64,000 nt of DNA, from NCBI GenBank assembly GCA_027493955.1, contig JAOSJT010000001.1:4946552-5010551 (forward strand), in the 5' to 3' direction. The position numbers were made by a program, and so were the translations under genes. Source of the stretch: Bacteroidia bacterium (GTDB lineage Bacteria > Bacteroidota > Ignavibacteria > SZUA-365). This document shows positions 26,174 through 35,037 of this stretch, piece after piece; positions within the stretch are counted from its first letter, which is position 1, and the number at the start of each line of letters is the position of its first letter. The notes beneath the pieces are model-generated. The model was given only the letters and a program-made list of their open reading frames with translations. It had not been told where the DNA came from and ran no database searches.

Positions 26174-28777
26174 GTGAAACAACGACTCCACCTTATCTTT
26201 GCGCTCCTCCTGCTCCTGTCCGCAGCCTCACGGATGAACGCGCAAACGGATGAACCCGCACCGCCGGCAGACTCCACTGTCGTACCCGCCGCAGCTCCAG
26301 TCGACTCGCTTTTCCGCACCGACGATTCGGTGTACGTTTTTCCCACAAAGGACGCGGCGGATACCATCGTCTCCTACAAGGCGCGCGATTCGGTGGTGTA
26401 CATACTCGATGACAAACTCATGGATATGTACGCGGAGGCCGACATCAACTACGGCAGTACCGCAATCTCCGCCGCGCGTATCCGCATCAGTTGGGACAAG
26501 TCCACCATTCATGCTACCGGAATCAGCGACAGCGCAACGCAGGAAATCAAGGGTGCTCCGATACTGAAGGAAGGGGGAGAAACGTACAACGGCGAGGAAA
26601 TGACCTACAATTTCCGCTCGAAACAGGGGTTGATTCTGAAGGGCGAAACCGCGATCGAGGACGGATTCTATCTCGGTGAGCGCATCAAACGCTCACCGGA
26701 CAACGAGTACTTCGTAGGCATGGGGCGTTACACAACCTGTGATAATCCCTCCCATCGCCATTATTATTTCGGCTCGCAGCAGATGAAAGTCATCCCGGAC
26801 GATGTCGTGGTCGCGCGTCCCATCACGCTGTTTATCGAAGATATTCCCCTGTTCTGGTTCCCCTTCGCTGTCATCCCCAACACCAAAGGCCGTACTTCCG
26901 GTATTCTCGTGCCCGCCTTCGGAGAGGACGGACGGCGTGGGCGCTATCTGACGAAAGGCGGCTATTATCTCTCCATCAGCGATTACTGGGATCTCGCGCT
27001 TACCGGAGACTGGTATTCCAAGGGCGGGTATTTGCTCAAGGCGGATGTGCGCTACGCTTTGCGCTATAATTTCACGGGGTCGGTGAGCGCGAGCTATGGT
27101 CGGCAGACCTTCAACATCGGCAATGTGTTCGTCCCCGACGACGAACCCGGTACGGACTGGAGTCTTCTGCTCAATCATAATCAGGACATTTCGCCGCTCT
27201 CGCGCCTTTCGATGAATCTCAATCTCCGAACCCAGGGATATTTCGATCGATACAGCAACGATCTCAACGAACTTCTGACGCAATCGGTGTATTCTTCCGC
27301 GCAGTATTCCACCTCCTGGGAGGGAACGAATCGCAGCCTGTCCATAGGCATGCAGCGCGACCAGAATACCACTACCGGAACGTCCACCATGACGCTTCCG
27401 GACATCACCTTTAATCAGTCCCAGGTATATCCGTTCCGTTCGGAGGAGGGAAGCGGCCAGGAGTGGTATGAACTCATAGGCTTTAATTACACAGGCCGGG
27501 CGGTGAATCGCATCGAGATCAAGGACTACACGGTGGATAGAGATACGATTCGCGGCAGGTTCGATCGCCGTGGCGTGGATCATAGCGTCTCTCTGATCGC
27601 GTCACCGAAGTTCGGGTATGTGACGCTCTCACCGAATTTTCGCTATCAGGAACGATGGTACGACCACCGCACCGAACGAAGTTACACACCCGGTGATTCA
27701 TTGGTCCGCGGCCGCGATGTGGAGGGTTTCTTTGCGTTGCGCACGTTCTCGGCCAGTGTGTCGGCCAGTACCAAATTGTACGGGATGTTCGAGCCGAATA
27801 TGTTCGGCATCCTCGGTATACGGCATACGTTGCAGCCCTCGGTGAGCTATCAGTACAATCCGGATTTCTCCAGCAGTTGGTGGGGATATCATCAGGTGTA
27901 CAGGGACAGCACGGGACGTGAAGTGTTTTACGATCCCTACTCCGGCTATGATTACCGGCCCGGCGAGGTCTTCGGCGGAGTCGGCGGGGGAGAATCGCAG
28001 TCCGTCGGCATGAGTCTGAGCAATATTTTCGAGATGAAACTGCAACCGCGCGCCGACGATACCACGCAGACCCCCCGGAAATTCCAGCTCTTCACACTGA
28101 ATGCCGATACGCGGTACAATTGGGTGGCGGACAGTCTCAAACTTTCGGACATCAACTTGTCGTTCAGAACCAGCATTCAGAATGTGCTCGATCTGTACGG
28201 AGGCGCGACACTTTCACCCTATGTCTTTGAGCGCAGACGGACGGAATTCGATGGCGAAGGAAGGGAGACCATCATTCCGGGCAGGAAAGTGAATCGCTTT
28301 CTCATCGATGAGGATGGAGGACTCGTACGGCTTACGAATTTTTCGCTGAATTTGTCCACGACGCTGTCCAACGAAATGTTCAAAGATGCCAATGCGGCCG
28401 CGGAGGATTCGACGAGAAAAAAGGATGATGATGTCTACAGCTTCAGCATACCCTGGAATCTCTCCCTTGGTGTGGATTATAACATCGACATGTTCGATCC
28501 CGACAATGTTTTTCGGAGAGCGGGACTTCGCGCGGGATTGTCCTTCAGCTTTACACCGAGCTGGCATGTGTCCATGAATACGTTCTACGATGTGGTGAAC
28601 AAGGAACTCGGGACGCCGGAAATCAATGTGCGTAAGGATTTGCATTGCTGGGAAATGAGCTTCAATTGGCGTCCGGCCGGGTACTACAGAAGTTTCTATT
28701 TCGTCCTGCGCCTGAAAGCCCCTATGCTGCAGGATATCAAGCTCGAAAAACGCGGCAGCGATCGCGGCGTATTTTAG
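26174..28777 (+). CDS. lptD: LptD-like LPS-assembly outer-membrane protein
   Basis: An 867-residue protein. I chose GTG 26174 because it begins a clean signal peptide (VKQRLHLIFALLLLLSAASR, cleaved near NAQ); the frame is open back to 26006 but that part has no such feature. Residues about 70-200 are an OstA/LptA-like jellyroll (DTIVSYKARDSVVYILDDKL, AEADINYGSTAISAARIRIS). Then a segment with FEDIPLFWFPF style motif (IEDIPLFWFPFAVIPNTKGR) typical of LptD, and a C-terminal barrel of many amphipathic strands. In the family it inserts LPS into the outer leaflet with LptE. No lptE or other lpt genes adjoin. Confidence 0.88.
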   Translation: MKQRLHLIFALLLLLSAASRMNAQTDEPAPPADSTVVPAAAPVDSLFRTDDSVYVFPTKDAADTIVSYKARDSVVYILDDKLMDMYAEADINYGSTAISAARIRISWDKSTIHATGISDSATQEIKGAPILKEGGETYNGEEMTYNFRSKQGLILKGETAIEDGFYLGERIKRSPDNEYFVGMGRYTTCDNPSHRHYYFGSQQMKVIPDDVVVARPITLFIEDIPLFWFPFAVIPNTKGRTSGILVPAFGEDGRRGRYLTKGGYYLSISDYWDLALTGDWYSKGGYLLKADVRYALRYNFTGSVSASYGRQTFNIGNVFVPDDEPGTDWSLLLNHNQDISPLSRLSMNLNLRTQGYFDRYSNDLNELLTQSVYSSAQYSTSWEGTNRSLSIGMQRDQNTTTGTSTMTLPDITFNQSQVYPFRSEEGSGQEWYELIGFNYTGRAVNRIEIKDYTVDRDTIRGRFDRRGVDHSVSLIASPKFGYVTLSPNFRYQERWYDHRTERSYTPGDSLVRGRDVEGFFALRTFSASVSASTKLYGMFEPNMFGILGIRHTLQPSVSYQYNPDFSSSWWGYHQVYRDSTGREVFYDPYSGYDYRPGEVFGGVGGGESQSVGMSLSNIFEMKLQPRADDTTQTPRKFQLFTLNADTRYNWVADSLKLSDINLSFRTSIQNVLDLYGGATLSPYVFERRRTEFDGEGRETIIPGRKVNRFLIDEDGGLVRLTNFSLNLSTTLSNEMFKDANAAAEDSTRKKDDDVYSFSIPWNLSLGVDYNIDMFDPDNVFRRAGLRAGLSFSFTPSWHVSMNTFYDVVNKELGTPEINVRKDLHCWEMSFNWRPAGYYRSFYFVLRLKAPMLQDIKLEKRGSDRGVF

Positions 28778-28778
28778 A

Positions 28779-28832
28779 ACACAGAACGCAGAATACGCAG
28801 AAAAGACAGAACACGCAGAAAGAAGGCGCAAA
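28779..28832 (+). repeat. Low-complexity ACGCAGAA-rich stretch
   Basis: Just after the lptD stop the sequence repeats AACACAGAA, ACGCAGAA and ACGCAGAAAG five or so times in about 50 bases. No coding meaning. The rest of the gap to 29008 holds the short motif described at 28865-28884 and a possible -10 box TATACT at 28953-28958. Confidence 0.5.
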
Positions 28833-28864
28833 CCTTTCATATTCCATCTGCGTCTCTACCGCCT

Positions 28865-28884
28865 CCTGAGCATAGTCGAAGGGG
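28865..28884 (+). repeat. Short intergenic repeat, empty form (CCTGAG-CATAG-TCGAAGGG)
   Basis: CCTGAG (28865-28870), CATAG (28871-28875) and TCGAAGGGG (28876-28884) are contiguous here. At 33041-33111 and, inverted, at 33593-33662 the same flanks are separated by a 45-46-bp insert with the middle 5-mer duplicated on both sides. This copy thus looks like the empty version of that element. Confidence 0.6.
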
Positions 28885-29008
28885 CCTCTCCGCGTTACTT
28901 TCTTGCGTTCATTGCGTTAATTTCCCCTCCCCTGAATTTCCGGCAAAATTCGTATACTATAAGATGGGCCTATTAGACCACGCAATGACACAGCACGATG
29001 GTACCTGT

Positions 29009-31081
29009 ATGACACATTGTTTCAGAATCGCACTCTTTATTTTGCTCGCGCTGCTGCTTCCCGGGATGCTTGCGGCACAGAATGATCCGAACAAAGACCG
29101 CCTCCGCGCCTCTGAAGGGGACTGGTACGGAAAGGCCGATATGCTTGTCGTGTACGACAGCATGTCGGTGGACGTACAGGAAAGCGGTTTGAGCTACGTT
29201 ACCATGCACAAACTCGTGCGTGTGCTCACAGCCAAAGGAGCGCTCTCGCTGCGCAACGTGATCTATGATTATGATCCGCTCTCGGCCGATGTGGAGGTGC
29301 GTCTGGTGAGAATCTACCGTGCGGATGGCAGCGTCGAAACCGTCGGGAAAGATCGTGTGCACGACTACCCCGCGCCGGCACGCGCCATTTACTGGGGTGC
29401 CCGGCAGAAATTGGTGGATGTCGGACGGCTCGAACCCGGTGACGCGGTGGAGACCGTCGCGTTTCGCAAGGGATTCACCTACGCGCTTCTGGGTGATGGC
29501 TCCGACGATGACAGCCGTTTCATCCCGCCGATGAAAGGTCATTACTATGACATCGTGGAGTTTTGGTCATCAGTGCCAGTGACGGAAAAAGTGTATCGCA
29601 TTTTCACTCCTGCGGACAAACCGTTGCAGTATGAAGTGTATAACGGCGAACTCACTTCGTATGTGCATTTTCATCCGCAGCATACGCATCGCGTCAAAGT
29701 GGCGGTGAATCCCGCCGGGAAGCAAGCGGCGACGACGGAAGATGCGTTGCATCCGACTGCCGGAATGGTCACGAAACCGGGGAAAATCACCTATGGCTGG
29801 TACAAGCGGCATATCCTGCCGCTGAAAACCGAGCCCGACATGGTTGCGGCGTCGGATGTCGCTCCCAAACTGTTGCTCTCCACGTCGCCGGACTGGTACG
29901 CCAAAGCCGTCTGGTTCCACGGGGTGAACGAGGATTTCGGCAGTTTTGCTGTCACCCCCGAGGTGCAGAAAATGACGGATAATTTGCTAAAGGGCGTGAC
30001 CAACGAGCATGAAAAGATCTCCATTCTGAATCATTGGGTTGCAGAGGAAATCCGTTACTCCGGCATCTCCATGGGCGAAGGGGAGGGCTACACGCTGCAC
30101 ACCGGCGAAATGACCTTTTCCGACCGCTGCGGCGTGTGCAAGGACAAGGCCGGAATGCTCGTGACCATGTTGCGTGCAGCCGGCTTCGAATCCTATCCGG
30201 CAATGACCATGGCGGGCTCGCGCATCGACCGCATACCCGCCGATCAGTTCAATCACAGCGTCACGACGGTGAAACTCAGTACCGGCGAATGGATGCTGCT
30301 CGATCCGACCTGGATCCCGGGCGCGCGCGAGATGTGGTCCAGCGCCGAACAACAGCAGGAATATCTGCTCGGCATACCCGGCGGTGCGGACGTCATGTCC
30401 ACACCGGTCTCACCGGCGGACAATCACTACTGGAACGCTACCAATACGGCCACCTTGCTCGCCGATGGCACGCTCGAAGGCACCATCGTCATCGAAGCGG
30501 AAGGGCAGAGCGACGCCATGCTGCGTCGGGCGTTCAGCCGCAGCTATCGCTCATCCTGGGAAGATAATTTCGTCTCGCAGTTCCTGAAAAAATTTCCGAC
30601 CGCCGAGGCGAAGGTCACCGAAATGACCACTGTGGAGGATTTGTCCAAACCCTTCGCTATCCGCATGAACTACCGCATTCCCGGCTACGCAATTGTTGAT
30701 GGCAAACGCCTTCTGCTCACGCCGCTCCTCGCCGACAGCCCTTTCGACGACGGCTTCAACGCCGGCGAGCTGTCCATCAACACCTCCCTGGAGACGCGTA
30801 AGTACGGTTTCCGCGCGCGTTGTTCGAAGCTCGTGCAGCTGCACGAAGTGATAACGCTGCCATCGGGGTACAGTACAGAAACGCTGCCCCAGACGGTGGA
30901 GAAGGGTGGAGCACCGGCGTCGTTCTCCTCGGTGTTTTCCAAGGAAGGCAATTCCATTCGAATGAAGGCGACGCATCGTCTTGAAAAACGCGTCTACGAA
31001 GCCGCCGACTGGCCCGATTTCCGCGCCGCGCTGCTCGCGCGCAAGGATCTCGCGAATACATCCATCACCCTTACGCGATAG
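29009..31081 (+). CDS. Exported DUF3857/transglutaminase-like protein
   Basis: A protein of about 690 residues. ATG 29009 starts the signal peptide (MTHCFRIALFILLALLLPGM, cleaved near LAAQ); in-frame ATGs at 28964 and 28985 add up to 15 residues, but a possible -10 box at 28953-28958 argues against the first. The N-terminal part matches DUF3857 (LVRVYRADGS-type: VRIYRADGSVETVG). A transglutaminase-core follows with Cys377 (CGVCKDKAGML), His in FNHSVTTVKL and Asp in MLLDPTWIPG: a full Cys-His-Asp triad. Such exported proteins are common in Bacteroidota; substrate unknown. The paralogue at 31093 follows 11 nt later, so both are one operon. Confidence 0.87.
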   Translation: MTHCFRIALFILLALLLPGMLAAQNDPNKDRLRASEGDWYGKADMLVVYDSMSVDVQESGLSYVTMHKLVRVLTAKGALSLRNVIYDYDPLSADVEVRLVRIYRADGSVETVGKDRVHDYPAPARAIYWGARQKLVDVGRLEPGDAVETVAFRKGFTYALLGDGSDDDSRFIPPMKGHYYDIVEFWSSVPVTEKVYRIFTPADKPLQYEVYNGELTSYVHFHPQHTHRVKVAVNPAGKQAATTEDALHPTAGMVTKPGKITYGWYKRHILPLKTEPDMVAASDVAPKLLLSTSPDWYAKAVWFHGVNEDFGSFAVTPEVQKMTDNLLKGVTNEHEKISILNHWVAEEIRYSGISMGEGEGYTLHTGEMTFSDRCGVCKDKAGMLVTMLRAAGFESYPAMTMAGSRIDRIPADQFNHSVTTVKLSTGEWMLLDPTWIPGAREMWSSAEQQQEYLLGIPGGADVMSTPVSPADNHYWNATNTATLLADGTLEGTIVIEAEGQSDAMLRRAFSRSYRSSWEDNFVSQFLKKFPTAEAKVTEMTTVEDLSKPFAIRMNYRIPGYAIVDGKRLLLTPLLADSPFDDGFNAGELSINTSLETRKYGFRARCSKLVQLHEVITLPSGYSTETLPQTVEKGGAPASFSSVFSKEGNSIRMKATHRLEKRVYEAADWPDFRAALLARKDLANTSITLTR

Positions 31082-31092
31082 GAGGAGCGACC

Positions 31093-32934
31093 ATGAAACA
31101 GACAAGCATCACCATCGCCGCTCTGACCGCATTCGCACTCATCGTGTATGTGCGTCCTGTGCTCGCGCAGGACAATGCCGACGCCGAGTATCTCTCCATG
31201 GAGCACAGCTATGAATTGCTCGAGGACGGAAGCACGGTATACAGCTACAGCCATTCCCAGAAGTATCATACCAATTACGCCTTTACCCGCGCGTACGGTG
31301 AGTCCTTCATCATCTATGATCCCGCATGGCAGAAACTTACGGTCACCAAATCCGAGACCACCATGCGCGACGGCAAGAAGGTGTCCTCACCCTTCAACGC
31401 CTACAACGAAGTTCTTCCTGCGTACGCCGCCAACGCCGCGCCGTATCTGCATTTGCGGGAGATGGTGGTGACTCATGCCGGACTCGAGGCGGGCTGTACG
31501 GTGGATTTCAGCTATACCCTTGCCACGAAGAAGGGTTTCATACCCGGACTGTCCGGCAAGGTGCTTTTCGGAGCCCGTAGTCCGATACGTTCCCTCACCG
31601 TCAATGTGATTGTTCCCTCCGGCACGCAGCTCAGGCACGCGATGCTCCGTACCGATATCGCGCCGGAAAAGAAAAGCGAGGCGGGGAAGGACGTGTACAC
31701 ATGGAAAACATCAAATCTCCCGCTCTTCGATGTAGAAGCGTCTCAGCCTCCCATGGATGAGGTGCTGCCCCTTCTTCATTTCTCGTCGGCATCGTTCAAC
31801 GACCTGACCAACCACATCGTATCGGATGGCAAGATGCTGCACGCATCCGTCGCAATGAACGCTCTCGTGGTGAAGCAGACGGAAAAGTCCTCTACACCGA
31901 GCGAAAAAGCACTGGCGCTGCGCAGTTGGGTTGCGGACCATGTCGCCCGCATGGCCGCTCCGCTGGCCGACATCGGCGCGCGTCCGCTGAGCGCCGCGAC
32001 GACCTTCGACAAGCGCGTCGGTTCCGATCTCGATCGCGCCGTACTCCTCGCCGCGCTGTGCCGCGCGGCGAAACTCGATGCGGATGTTGTTCTGGGTTCG
32101 ACCGATGCGTTCGTCGCCGTGCCTTCGGCGTACGCATTACCGCGCGCCCTGGTCATCATCCGGGATGCGTCGCTGGTTCAGGGTATCATGTTACTCGATC
32201 CGTCCAGAGCTCCGTCGGGACCAGCCGCGACCATGGCGGGTTTGGCCGCGTATCTGCCGGTATCCGCAAAGGGTGGTGAGCCGGTGCTGATGTCCCGCGC
32301 CGCCATAGCAACGCGGGTCAGCGTTACATCGGACTGGACGCTGGACAAGGACATGAAGGTACAAGGCAGAAGTCTGGTGGAAGCGGCTGGGCTGCGAAGC
32401 CATGTCTTCGACCCCACAGGAATGCAGAATGCGGTGAAAAAGGCACTGGCCTCCGCCGCGCAAGGCCTTACCGTAACCCCCTCCGAAGCGAAATCCGGCT
32501 CCGATTTCACGACATCCTGTGATGCGGAGGTCAGCGGAGAAACCGCCCTGAGCGCCGTGAACGGCATCGTTCGCTTCGCTGTACCGGTGGCACCGGGCGG
32601 CATCACGGATTTCGCATACATTCCTGCGGATCCGAAGCGGTCTACCCCTGTGCAGCTTCCCGCCGCGATGACGGAGGAATGTCGCATGACCCTGCATCTG
32701 CCAAAGGGCGTGACCTTGCTCGGCGGCGGCGGCAAGATCGAACTTCAGAACACCGTCGGCACTGTCTCGAGCGTCATCAAAGGCGATAGCCACGACATCG
32801 AAATCGCCCGTCGCATCACCTTCAACACCGATCGCGTCGCTCCCGCACAATTCGAAGATCTCAAAGCGTTGCTCAGCGCCTGGCGCGATCCGAAGCACAC
32901 GACGCTGCTGCTGCGGGTGGGGGGGGAGAAGTGA
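31093..32934 (+). CDS. DUF3857 paralogue with an inactivated transglutaminase-like domain
   Basis: A 613-residue protein, GGAGGAG just before ATG 31093. Signal peptide (TIAALTAFALIVYVRPVLAQ). The N-terminal DUF3857 part has YSYSHSQKYHTNYAFTRAYG and a long beta-rich region. The transglutaminase-like core is recognisable as VGSDLDRAVLLAALCRAAKL, but where the upstream paralogue has G-V-Cys-K-D this one has G-S-Asp-L-D; the His block is LPRALVIIRD and only the Asp (MLLDPS) remains. It is thus expected to be catalytically dead, perhaps a partner of the upstream enzyme. Probably an operon with it. Confidence 0.85.
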   Translation: MKQTSITIAALTAFALIVYVRPVLAQDNADAEYLSMEHSYELLEDGSTVYSYSHSQKYHTNYAFTRAYGESFIIYDPAWQKLTVTKSETTMRDGKKVSSPFNAYNEVLPAYAANAAPYLHLREMVVTHAGLEAGCTVDFSYTLATKKGFIPGLSGKVLFGARSPIRSLTVNVIVPSGTQLRHAMLRTDIAPEKKSEAGKDVYTWKTSNLPLFDVEASQPPMDEVLPLLHFSSASFNDLTNHIVSDGKMLHASVAMNALVVKQTEKSSTPSEKALALRSWVADHVARMAAPLADIGARPLSAATTFDKRVGSDLDRAVLLAALCRAAKLDADVVLGSTDAFVAVPSAYALPRALVIIRDASLVQGIMLLDPSRAPSGPAATMAGLAAYLPVSAKGGEPVLMSRAAIATRVSVTSDWTLDKDMKVQGRSLVEAAGLRSHVFDPTGMQNAVKKALASAAQGLTVTPSEAKSGSDFTTSCDAEVSGETALSAVNGIVRFAVPVAPGGITDFAYIPADPKRSTPVQLPAAMTEECRMTLHLPKGVTLLGGGGKIELQNTVGTVSSVIKGDSHDIEIARRITFNTDRVAPAQFEDLKALLSAWRDPKHTTLLLRVGGEK

Positions 32935-32935
32935 G

Positions 32936-33002
32936 GAGTGAAGAGTGAAGAGTGAAGGGGTCGTGAAAAGGTGAAAAGGAGAAAAGGTGAAAAGGTGAAG
33001 AG
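32936..33002 (+). repeat. GTGAARAG-type low-complexity tandem repeats
   Basis: GAGTGAAGAGTGAAGAGTGAAG followed (in two runs) by GTGAAAAGGTGAAAAGG units fills about 65 bases right after the second DUF3857 gene. The unit length is 7-8 nt and imperfect. No coding meaning. Confidence 0.7.
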
Positions 33003-33036
33003 TGCAATGCGGAGAATAGAGATGCCAACAGACACC

Positions 33037-33111
33037 GTCACCCTGAGCGCAGCACCCGCAGCAGAGTGTGGGGTGTGAGGTATGCACTTCCACGGGTGCG
33101 CAGTCGAAGGG
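33037..33111 (+). repeat. Compound short repeat, filled form
   Basis: GTCACCCTGAG (33037-33047), CGCAG (33048-33052), a 46-bp core (33053-33098) with inverted ends CACCCG/CGGGTG, a second CGCAG (33099-33103), then TCGAAGGG (33104-33111). The 5-mer is a perfect direct repeat around the core, like a target duplication. See 33593-33662 for a second, inverted copy and 28865-28884 for an empty one. Confidence 0.8.
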
Positions 33112-33368
33112 CGGTGTTCGTCCCACTCCGTGGTCGTTGGTCGGGAACACACCATGTCATGAGCGGCGCAACGGCGCAGGAAAGGCTCGGATCAAAGGGC
33201 AAATGCGCTACTCGGCATTCCGCTGTCTCGGAATAGGGCTATGCCGTTCCCTAAGCGAAATCGAAGGCGCACCGATCCATTGCATGGATGGTATGATTCA
33301 GGTTTCATGCAACTTGACGTGCCTGAATCATCATGTTTGAAAAAGATACTGAATAAAACCTCCTCCTC

Positions 33369-33397
33369 CCCCCTCTCTTCCAAAAGAGGGGGCGAGG
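33369..33397. repeat. C-rich/G-rich imperfect hairpin
   Basis: CCCCCTCTCTT (33369-33379) and AAGAGGGGG (33384-33392) pair with one small bulge, followed by GCGAGGGG. This kind of palindrome is a frequent intergenic element in environmental bacteria; its role is unknown. Confidence 0.5.
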
Positions 33398-33418
33398 GGT
33401 CGCAGATCGTAGGTCGTA

Positions 33419-33436
33419 GACTCGCCGCGGCGAGGT
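33419..33436. repeat. Palindrome GACTCGCCGCGGCGAGGT, copy 1
   Basis: CTCGCCGCGGCGAG is a perfect 14-bp palindrome. The same 18-nt string recurs at 36432-36449, 3 kb away and next to another repeat array, in a similar G-rich setting (CGTAGACTCG, CGGAGACTCG). Confidence 0.7.
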
Positions 33437-33592
33437 GCGTTGATCGAGACCGCGCTATGGCTACGGCAAACTGGTGGGTTTATGAAACACGTCGGACTCA
33501 AGCCGATACTAAAAGATGTCGTGATCGTCGCGCGGCGATACTCATGAAATGTGATGCTCCGAAGCTATGAACACCGAGAAATCCGAACGCCG

Positions 33593-33666
33593 CCCTTCGA
33601 CTCCGTGCCCGTCCAGGTACGTGCATGAAGCGCACATTCTGCGGCGGGCACTCCGCTCAGGGTGAC
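33593..33666 (-). repeat. Compound short repeat, filled form, inverted copy
   Basis: On the plus strand: CCCTTCGA (33593-33600), CTCCG (33601-33605), a 45-bp core (33606-33650) with inverted ends TGCCCG/CGGGCA, CTCCG again (33651-33655), then CTCAGGGTGAC (33656-33666). On the minus strand this is CCCTGAG-CGGAG-core-CGGAG-TCGAAGGG. The core resembles that at 33053-33098 but its terminal base pairs are exchanged together (CA...TG against TG...CA). Confidence 0.8.
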
Positions 33667-33747
33667 GGCGTTGATAATCATCAAGCCACAAGCCACAATC
33701 GTACTTCCCTAAATCGTAATTCGCAAATTAAAAATCGTAAACCCATA

Positions 33748-34182
33748 ATGCCCCGTATCAACATCGACATCCCCGCGCATCTTCCGTTTTTCACCACGAT
33801 GGCGGTGCGCATCGGAGACGTCAACTATGGTGGCCACCTTGGCAATGACGCGGTGCTGTCCATCGCACACGAAGCGAGGGTGCGTTTTCTTGCCTCGATG
33901 GGATACACGGAGCATGACATCGAAGGCGTTTCCATCATCATGAGCGATGCGGCGGTCGTGTATCGCGGCGAGGCGCATTATGGCGACGAGCTGGAAATCG
34001 GCGTGGGAGCCGGAAACTTTTCGGGCAGCGGCTTCGACCTGCTGTACCGCGTCACAAGGGAGGCCGACGGCAAGGAAATAGCGCTGGTAAAAACCGGCAT
34101 CGTGTTTTTCGATTACGTGAAAAAGAAGCCGCAACGAGTGCCCGCGCGTTTTCGCGAGCGCTTCGAGGCGGGAAAGGAATGA
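33748..34182 (+). CDS. Thioesterase of the 4HBT hotdog family
   Basis: A 144-residue protein starting MPRINIDIPAHLPF. The hotdog-fold signature is VRIGDVNYGGHLGNDAVLSIAHEARVRFL (read as IGDVNYGGHLGND and HEARVRFL), with the Asp/Asn-Gly-Gly-His active site typical of 4-hydroxybenzoyl-CoA thioesterase-like enzymes. It should hydrolyse an acyl-CoA; the substrate is unknown. The next gene starts 1 nt after its stop, so it leads a three-gene operon (thioesterase, transporter, glycosyltransferase). The 813-nt gap before it (32935-33747) is filled with short repeats, not genes. Confidence 0.88.
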   Translation: MPRINIDIPAHLPFFTTMAVRIGDVNYGGHLGNDAVLSIAHEARVRFLASMGYTEHDIEGVSIIMSDAAVVYRGEAHYGDELEIGVGAGNFSGSGFDLLYRVTREADGKEIALVKTGIVFFDYVKKKPQRVPARFRERFEAGKE

Positions 34183-34183
34183 C

Positions 34184-35026
34184 ATGGAGTATCTCGCTCT
34201 TGCCGTACTGTGTTCCGTAGGCATCGCGACCATCATCAAGTATGCGGGTATCAAGGGCTATCCGTCCTTCGTGCTTTTTGCGACGAATTACCTCGTCGCG
34301 ACCATCGGTGCGCTGATCGGATCGGGAGGGAAGGTGGCGCCGTTCAGCGATCCGCCGCTGCTGCTGCTGACGGTATTTCTCGGCGGACTGTTCATCTGGT
34401 GTTTCTGGATATTGATGATGGCAGTGAAAAAGCTCGGCATGGTTCTGCCCGTCACGCTGATGCGCATTTCGGCCGTCATTCCCACGCTGGCTTCCATCGT
34501 GCTGTTCGGCGAGGCGCCGATGCTCATGCAAATCATCGGCATTGCATTGGCCTTTATCGCGCTGCCTCTCGCGGCGAGAGGCCCGGTGACGAAGGACGAT
34601 ATACAGACCCTGTTCGGCAGTGGTTTTGGTTGGGGACTGGTGCTGTTCTTTTCCTACGGGTTGACGGATTTCATGTTCAAGTTGCAAAAGGAGCATTTCC
34701 CGGTCGGCAATCTCTACGAAGTTCTTGTCGTCATTTTCGGTACGGCCTTCGTCATCGGAACCGTCACGATGCTCGTCCGGAAAGAGAAAATCTCCGCGCC
34801 GGTGCTGCTCAGCGGCGTGCTCCTGGGAATTCTGAACATGTTCGCGGCGTATTTCTTCATGAGCGCCATCGCGGTACTCCCGGGTGTTGTGGTGTTTCCT
34901 GCAAACGGTATAGGCGTTATCTTATTGTCAACGGTGGTCGGCGTGCTTTTGTGGAAAGAGAAACTCGCCGTACGAAACTACATTGCACTCGCCCTCGCCG
35001 TCACCGCGTTGCTGTTCCTCTCATAA
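34184..35026 (+). CDS. DMT-superfamily (EamA-like) transporter
   Basis: A 280-residue membrane protein with about ten hydrophobic helices (e.g. ALAVLCSVGIATIIKYAGI, LLLTVFLGGLFIWCFWILMM, LLSGVLLGILNMFAAYFFMS) in the two-times-five arrangement of drug/metabolite transporters. The first half has the motif AVKKLGMVLPVTLMRISAVIPTL and the second LPGVVVFPANGIGVIL, the paired inverted repeats usual in EamA proteins. Translation is closely coupled to the thioesterase (1-nt gap) and the glycosyltransferase follows after 11 nt. Substrate unknown; a flippase-like role for a glycan precursor is only a guess from the context. Confidence 0.82.
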   Translation: MEYLALAVLCSVGIATIIKYAGIKGYPSFVLFATNYLVATIGALIGSGGKVAPFSDPPLLLLTVFLGGLFIWCFWILMMAVKKLGMVLPVTLMRISAVIPTLASIVLFGEAPMLMQIIGIALAFIALPLAARGPVTKDDIQTLFGSGFGWGLVLFFSYGLTDFMFKLQKEHFPVGNLYEVLVVIFGTAFVIGTVTMLVRKEKISAPVLLSGVLLGILNMFAAYFFMSAIAVLPGVVVFPANGIGVILLSTVVGVLLWKEKLAVRNYIALALAVTALLFLS

Positions 35027-35037
35027 TTCCGTGTGTC

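Noticed and set aside
34210-35037. Extension of the glycosyltransferase frame across the transporter gene
   Set aside because: The frame happens to be open, but the encoded residues are an out-of-frame reading of a clear 10-helix transporter; the GT domain begins at 35038.
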